43,164 nucleotides of DNA. Origin: an uncultured Bacteroidota bacterium (GTDB lineage: Bacteria > Bacteroidota > Bacteroidia > Flavobacteriales > Flavobacteriaceae). The position numbers were made by a program, and so were the translations under genes. Shown here in pieces: positions 39,547 through 43,164 of this stretch. The notes under the pieces were generated by a model, which saw nothing but the letters and a program-made list of their open reading frames with translations, was not told the DNA's origin and searched no databases. The stretch covers positions 1-43,164 of the forward strand of contig CACEKG010000008.1 of assembly GCA_902560065.1 (NCBI GenBank), given 5' to 3'. How positions within the stretch are numbered: the first letter of the stretch is position 1; every line of letters begins with the position of its first letter.

Positions 39547-40179
39547 TTATTTTTCTTTAACTATAATATAGGTAGCTTTAACTCCTGTTGCTAGATTCCA
39601 TCTGTTTGAGCCTATTAAATTTCCTTGATCATCAAAAACTCTTACCTCTGCTGTATTTGGTCCTGATGTTCCTTGATTCAGTGCAACAAAATCTATTTTA
39701 TTAAAACCAACCATTAGATTTAGCGAAAGGGCAACAAATTGTTCTCGAAGTAAAATTCTTGAAATAACTTCTTTATCATTTAACATTATTTTAATTAAAT
39801 CACCATCAGGAGATTCATGATCTCGTAATGCAATTTGAACAAATTCCCCATTATTTTTAAAATCTCCTAAGTATTGATCAACTCTAAAATTATTTGGGTT
39901 TTGATCTTCTTCTTTTTTCTTGTTTAATTTTTTTAAATATTTTTTACTAGGATCAATAAATTCCTCATTTGGGTTATTATTTGGATCCTTTTTGAAAGGA
40001 TCTTTATTTAAAAACGGACTTTCTTCTTTTGGAGCAAATAGACTAGGAGAATTATTTTGATTTGGAATAAAAATTTTTTTGTTGACATTTTCAGAATTTA
40101 TTTGAGCACTAGCTTGATGATTTAAAATCAACATAAATAAGAATATATAAGCATATGATATATTTTTTTTCAAAATCAT
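39547..40179 (-). CDS. Secreted protein of unknown function with a polar linker
   Basis: 210 residues with a signal peptide (FLFMLILNHQASAQ). Residues about 30-95 are a low-complexity linker rich in Asn, Pro, Lys and Asp (FIPNQNNSPSLF, KDPNNNPNEEFIDPSKKYLK). The C-terminal 110 residues are a beta-rich domain: YLGDFKNNGEFVQIALRDHE, LIKIMLNDKEVISRILL, NKIDFVALNQGTSGPNTAEV and GVKATYIIVKE. That looks like a carbohydrate-binding or adhesin-like beta sandwich. No family recognised with certainty. Its stop is two bases from the stop of the convergent aminotransferase gene. Confidence 0.68.
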   Translation of the reverse strand: MILKKNISYAYIFLFMLILNHQASAQINSENVNKKIFIPNQNNSPSLFAPKEESPFLNKDPFKKDPNNNPNEEFIDPSKKYLKKLNKKKEEDQNPNNFRVDQYLGDFKNNGEFVQIALRDHESPDGDLIKIMLNDKEVISRILLREQFVALSLNLMVGFNKIDFVALNQGTSGPNTAEVRVFDDQGNLIGSNRWNLATGVKATYIIVKEK

Positions 40180-40281
40180 TTTAGAATTTAAAACTAACTA
40201 GTAAACTTTTTAATTATTAATAATTTTAGGACCAATTTAAGTATAATAATTTTATATTTATCATCTTAAAATTATATTGAA

Positions 40282-42072
40282 ATGCAGTTATCTACTCTTG
40301 ATTGGTCAATACTTATAGTCTTTTTTGTTATTCTTTTATCTATCGGGTTTTTTGCTTCAAAAAAAGCAGGTAATAGTGTAAATGAATTTTTTCTTTCAGG
40401 AAGAAATATGCCATGGTGGCTTTTAGGAATTTCAATGGTAGCTACTACTTTTTCAGCAGACACTCCCAATCTTGTAACTGATATAGTAAGAACAAATGGT
40501 GTTTCTGGTAATTGGGTATGGTGGGCTTTTTTATTAACTGGAATGCTTACAGTTTTTGTATATGCTAAGCTTTGGAGAAGATCGGAGGTTTTAACTGATC
40601 TAGAGTTTTATGAGTTAAGATATGGTGGAAAAGGAGCAGCTTTTTTGAGAGGGTTTAGAGCAGTATATTTAGGGGTTTTTTTCAATATTATGATTATGGC
40701 ATCAGTTTGTCTAGCAGGAATAAAAATAGGCAGTGTTATGCTTGGACTAACTCCAACACAAACACTTTTAATTGCATCTTCAGTAACGGTACTTTATAGT
40801 TCTTTGGGAGGACTAAAAGGAGTTATTTTAACAGATTTTTTTCAGTTTACTCTGGCTATGATCGCTACATTTTGGGCAGCAGCAGTAATTGTTAATTTAC
40901 CTGAGGTTGGGGGATTGGGAGAACTTATTTCTCATCCTGAAATTCTTCCAAAATTAGATTTAATTCCTGATATTTCTGATAGGGAGTTATTTTTAGTAGT
41001 CTTTCTCTTACCTATAGCTGTTCAGTGGTGGAGTGTTTGGTATCCTGGAGCAGAACCTGGCGGAGGAGGATATGTTGCTCAAAGGATGCTTTCAGCAAAG
41101 GATGAAAATCATGCAGTTTGGGCTACCTTACTTTTTAATTTTATGCACTACGCTGTTAGACCATGGCCATGGATTTTAATTGCCCTGGCATCTTTAATTG
41201 TGTTTCCTAATCTTGACGATTTACAGTTGGCTTTTCCAGAAATTAGTAAAAGTATAATTGGCCATGATCTTGCTTATCCAGCTATGATGACTCTTTTACC
41301 ATCAGGTCTTTTAGGGCTTCTTTTAGCTTCTTTAGCTGCCGCTTTTATGTCAACAATTGCTTCACACTTAAACTGGGGGTCATCTTATGTTGTTAATGAT
41401 TTTTATAAAAGATTTTTTGAGCCTGAAGCGTCAGAGAAAAAACTAGTTTTATTGGGGCGAATTACTACTGTTTTGTTAATGCTTTTTTCTTGTTTAGTGG
41501 CTCTTTTATTAAGTAATGCCCTGCAAGCATTTGCTATTTTATTACAAATAGGTGCAGGCACGGGATTACTTTTCATTCTAAGATGGTTTTGGTATCGAAT
41601 TAATATTTATAGTGAAATATCTGCTATGATTATTTCTTTTTTAGTGGCTTTTTATCTTCAAATAGTTCATCCAAGAATAGGTTTTGATCCAATATCTACT
41701 GAGGGTCAATTAATTTTAGGGGTCGCTATTACAACATTTTCATGGATACTAATTACTTACTTGACTCCTGAGGAAGATAAAGAAGTATTAAGAGATTTTT
41801 ATAAAAAAATTCAACCAGGGGGCAAAGGTTGGAAAAAAGTAGTAGACCAAGCCAAAGATGATGGCATAGATTTAATAGGGAAGAAAGAAGCTTGGGATGT
41901 TCCTACTGGAATTTTATGTATGGTACTAGGATGTTTTTTTATATATAGTATTCTTTTTTCAATAGGATATTTACTTTATTCAGAATATACTTTTGCTATA
42001 ATATTACTTACAGTATCTATTGTTTCATTATTCTTTTTACAAAAGGCTTGGAAGAGATTAAAAATGCATTAA
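40282..42072 (+). CDS. Sodium:solute symporter (SSS family)
   Basis: 596 residues with about 13-14 membrane helices. SSS signatures include the N-terminal FFASKKAGNSVNEFFLSGRN, MPWWLLGISMVATTFSADTP, LYSSLGGLKGVILTDFFQF and GLLLASLAAAFMSTIASHLN, which includes the sodium-site region. It imports a sugar, amino acid or other small solute with Na+; the residues do not reveal which. The long C-terminal part contains one cytosolic segment (LTPEEDKEVLRDFYKKIQPG) followed by two further helices. The long W-rich stretches (WWSVWYPG, NWVWWAF) are typical of a Bacteroidota subgroup. Confidence 0.92.
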   Translation: MQLSTLDWSILIVFFVILLSIGFFASKKAGNSVNEFFLSGRNMPWWLLGISMVATTFSADTPNLVTDIVRTNGVSGNWVWWAFLLTGMLTVFVYAKLWRRSEVLTDLEFYELRYGGKGAAFLRGFRAVYLGVFFNIMIMASVCLAGIKIGSVMLGLTPTQTLLIASSVTVLYSSLGGLKGVILTDFFQFTLAMIATFWAAAVIVNLPEVGGLGELISHPEILPKLDLIPDISDRELFLVVFLLPIAVQWWSVWYPGAEPGGGGYVAQRMLSAKDENHAVWATLLFNFMHYAVRPWPWILIALASLIVFPNLDDLQLAFPEISKSIIGHDLAYPAMMTLLPSGLLGLLLASLAAAFMSTIASHLNWGSSYVVNDFYKRFFEPEASEKKLVLLGRITTVLLMLFSCLVALLLSNALQAFAILLQIGAGTGLLFILRWFWYRINIYSEISAMIISFLVAFYLQIVHPRIGFDPISTEGQLILGVAITTFSWILITYLTPEEDKEVLRDFYKKIQPGGKGWKKVVDQAKDDGIDLIGKKEAWDVPTGILCMVLGCFFIYSILFSIGYLLYSEYTFAIILLTVSIVSLFFLQKAWKRLKMH

Positions 42073-43163
42073 CCCATTATTATTCCAGCAATTGATGCTG
42101 ATATTAATGAAACAATTGTTCCAGCAATCATTGCTTTTAAACCGAGTTCTGTAAGCATTTTTCTTCTTTTAGGAGCTATTATACCTATTCCACCTATTTG
42201 AATTCCTATCGAAGCAAAATTTGCAAAACCACAGAGCATGTAAGTTGCCATAATTACAGATTTTTGATAAGTAAAATGAATATTACTATTTATGTTTTTT
42301 AGATCAACAAGCTGAGTATATCCAACAAATTCACTTGCCACGAGTTTAATTCCTAATAATTGTCCCATTATTGTAATATCTTCTTTAGCAACTCCAATTA
42401 GCCACATCAGAGGTGCAAATAAATATCCCAACAAAAATTCAATGGAAAAGGAATCGTAGATAGTATTATTTTCTATCCATGAGTTAATTCCAAAAAGATT
42501 TCCTAAACCAGATAACCCCCCATTTATCATTGCTATTAAAGCAAGGAAAACTAAAAGCATTGCCCCTACATTTACAGCCATTTTAATTCCTTCGCTGGTT
42601 CCTGCTGAAATTGAGGATAAAAAATTATCACCAATACTTACATTTGAAATATCAATTTCTGAAACAATATTTTCAGTTTGAGGATAAATTATTTTAGAGA
42701 TTACAATAGCACCAGGAGCGGCCATAACTGAAGCGGCTAGCAAACTTTTGGCAAATTCTAATTTTAATGTAGGGTCATCTCCCCCTAAAAATCCTATATA
42801 AGCTCCTAAAACACTTCCTGCTACTGTAGCCATTCCACCGACCATAACCAGAAATATTTCTGATCGATTCATTTTATTTAAATATCCTTTAATAAGTAAT
42901 GGAGCTTCAGTTTGACCTAAAAAAATATTACCAGCAACAGATAGGCTTTCTGACCCTGAGATATTTAGAAGTTTTGTTAGAACCACAGCAAATAATTTTA
43001 CTATTTTTTGAATAATATTGAAATAGTATAAAATTGATGTTAGGGCCGAAAAAAATATTATAATGGGTAATGCCTGAAAAACAAAAATAAAACCATATTT
43101 TGAGGTATCAGCTAGTTCTCCAAAAAGCATTTCAATTCCTGATCCAGTATATTCTAAAAGTTT
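42069..43163 (-). CDS. Concentrative nucleoside transporter (CNT/NupC), C-terminal part
   Basis: Cut by the window edge: the frame stays open past the ATG at 43130 up to 43163, with KLLEYTGSGIEM upstream, which matches the family, so that ATG is internal. At least 364 residues remain. Signatures include GFIFVFQALPIIIFFSALTS, GNIFLGQTEAPLLIKGYL, VMVGGMATVAGSVLGAYIGF, EFVGYTQL and the C-terminal LCGFANFASIGIQIGGIG. These build the nucleoside- and Na+-binding sites of CNT transporters. It imports nucleosides with Na+. Its stop overlaps that of the SSS gene by four bases. Confidence 0.93.
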   Translation of the reverse strand, partial: KLLEYTGSGIEMLFGELADTSKYGFIFVFQALPIIIFFSALTSILYYFNIIQKIVKLFAVVLTKLLNISGSESLSVAGNIFLGQTEAPLLIKGYLNKMNRSEIFLVMVGGMATVAGSVLGAYIGFLGGDDPTLKLEFAKSLLAASVMAAPGAIVISKIIYPQTENIVSEIDISNVSIGDNFLSSISAGTSEGIKMAVNVGAMLLVFLALIAMINGGLSGLGNLFGINSWIENNTIYDSFSIEFLLGYLFAPLMWLIGVAKEDITIMGQLLGIKLVASEFVGYTQLVDLKNINSNIHFTYQKSVIMATYMLCGFANFASIGIQIGGIGIIAPKRRKMLTELGLKAMIAGTIVSLISASIAGIIMG

Positions 43164-43164
43164 T

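Noticed and set aside
1-43164. CRISPR array, insertion sequence or prophage
   Set aside because: No regularly spaced repeats, no transposase or integrase motifs and no phage structural genes were seen.

Overview
The window is about 43 kb of very AT-rich DNA (roughly 30% G+C by eye). It looks like the chromosome of a marine member of the Flavobacteriia (Bacteroidota). The signs are the low G+C, weak or absent Shine-Dalgarno sequences before the start codons, many short signal peptides ending in SFGQ/SISAQ/LFSQ, many lipoproteins, and families typical of flavobacteria (DUF6503, lamin-tail-domain lipoprotein, Gfo/Idh/MocA enzymes with Tat signals, TrpB2, OsmC). There is no rRNA, CRISPR array, transposase or phage gene. 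One tRNA gene, tRNA-Ala(GGC), is present.

Layout. Position 1-2.4 kb holds the 3' end of menG/ubiE, a small membrane protein, a tiny basic protein and a Tat-exported oxidoreductase. Positions 2.5-10.5 kb are an island of small secreted or membrane proteins. It includes a gene disrupted by a one-base frameshift, two secreted proteins probably built of duplicated alpha/beta-barrel domains, a DUF3237 protein, a cupin, an NTF2-like lipoprotein, an M14 carboxypeptidase and a VanX-type D-Ala-D-Ala dipeptidase. These genes are separated by closely related hairpin terminators, two decayed gene fragments and nested inverted repeats. Positions 10.5-17 kb hold tRNA-Ala, L-fuconate dehydratase, a medium-chain reductase plus DUF6503 pair, a TPR lipoprotein, another secreted paralogue and an indoleamine 2,3-dioxygenase-like enzyme. 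Positions 17.1-22.1 kb are a tight five-gene operon: a predicted outer-membrane barrel, an ABC ATPase, two FtsX-type permeases and a LolA-like protein. This looks like a complete trans-envelope export machine.

Positions 22-34 kb are mainly metabolic: an SRPBCC protein, a further secreted paralogue, an FAD oxidoreductase, a kinase/PLP-enzyme fusion resembling hydroxylysine kinase joined to a phospholyase, two DoxX-like proteins, a sugar porter, TrpB2, and an overlapping dipeptide-epimerase-like/DUF1611 pair that matches the DgcA-DgcN route of D-glutamate use. A GhrA-like dehydrogenase and a YkuK-like protein follow. Positions 34-43 kb hold OsmC, an exported M20 amidohydrolase translationally coupled to a small membrane protein, three ion-driven transporters (AGCS, SSS and CNT, the last cut by the window edge) and an aminotransferase with a Tat signal.

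Together the genes suggest a heterotroph that takes apart peptides, wall fragments (including D-amino acids), sugar acids and nucleosides, partly in the periplasm, and imports the products by ion-coupled symport. The most unusual content is (i) the multi-copy family of secreted two-domain proteins sharing an almost identical 5' leader, one copy with a start-proximal frameshift in an A run, (ii) the trans-envelope operon of unknown substrate, (iii) the kinase-phospholyase fusion, and (iv) the nested inverted repeats with gene-fragment copies at 8.7-10.5 kb. All family assignments come from reading the sequence and recalling family motifs; no database search was run.
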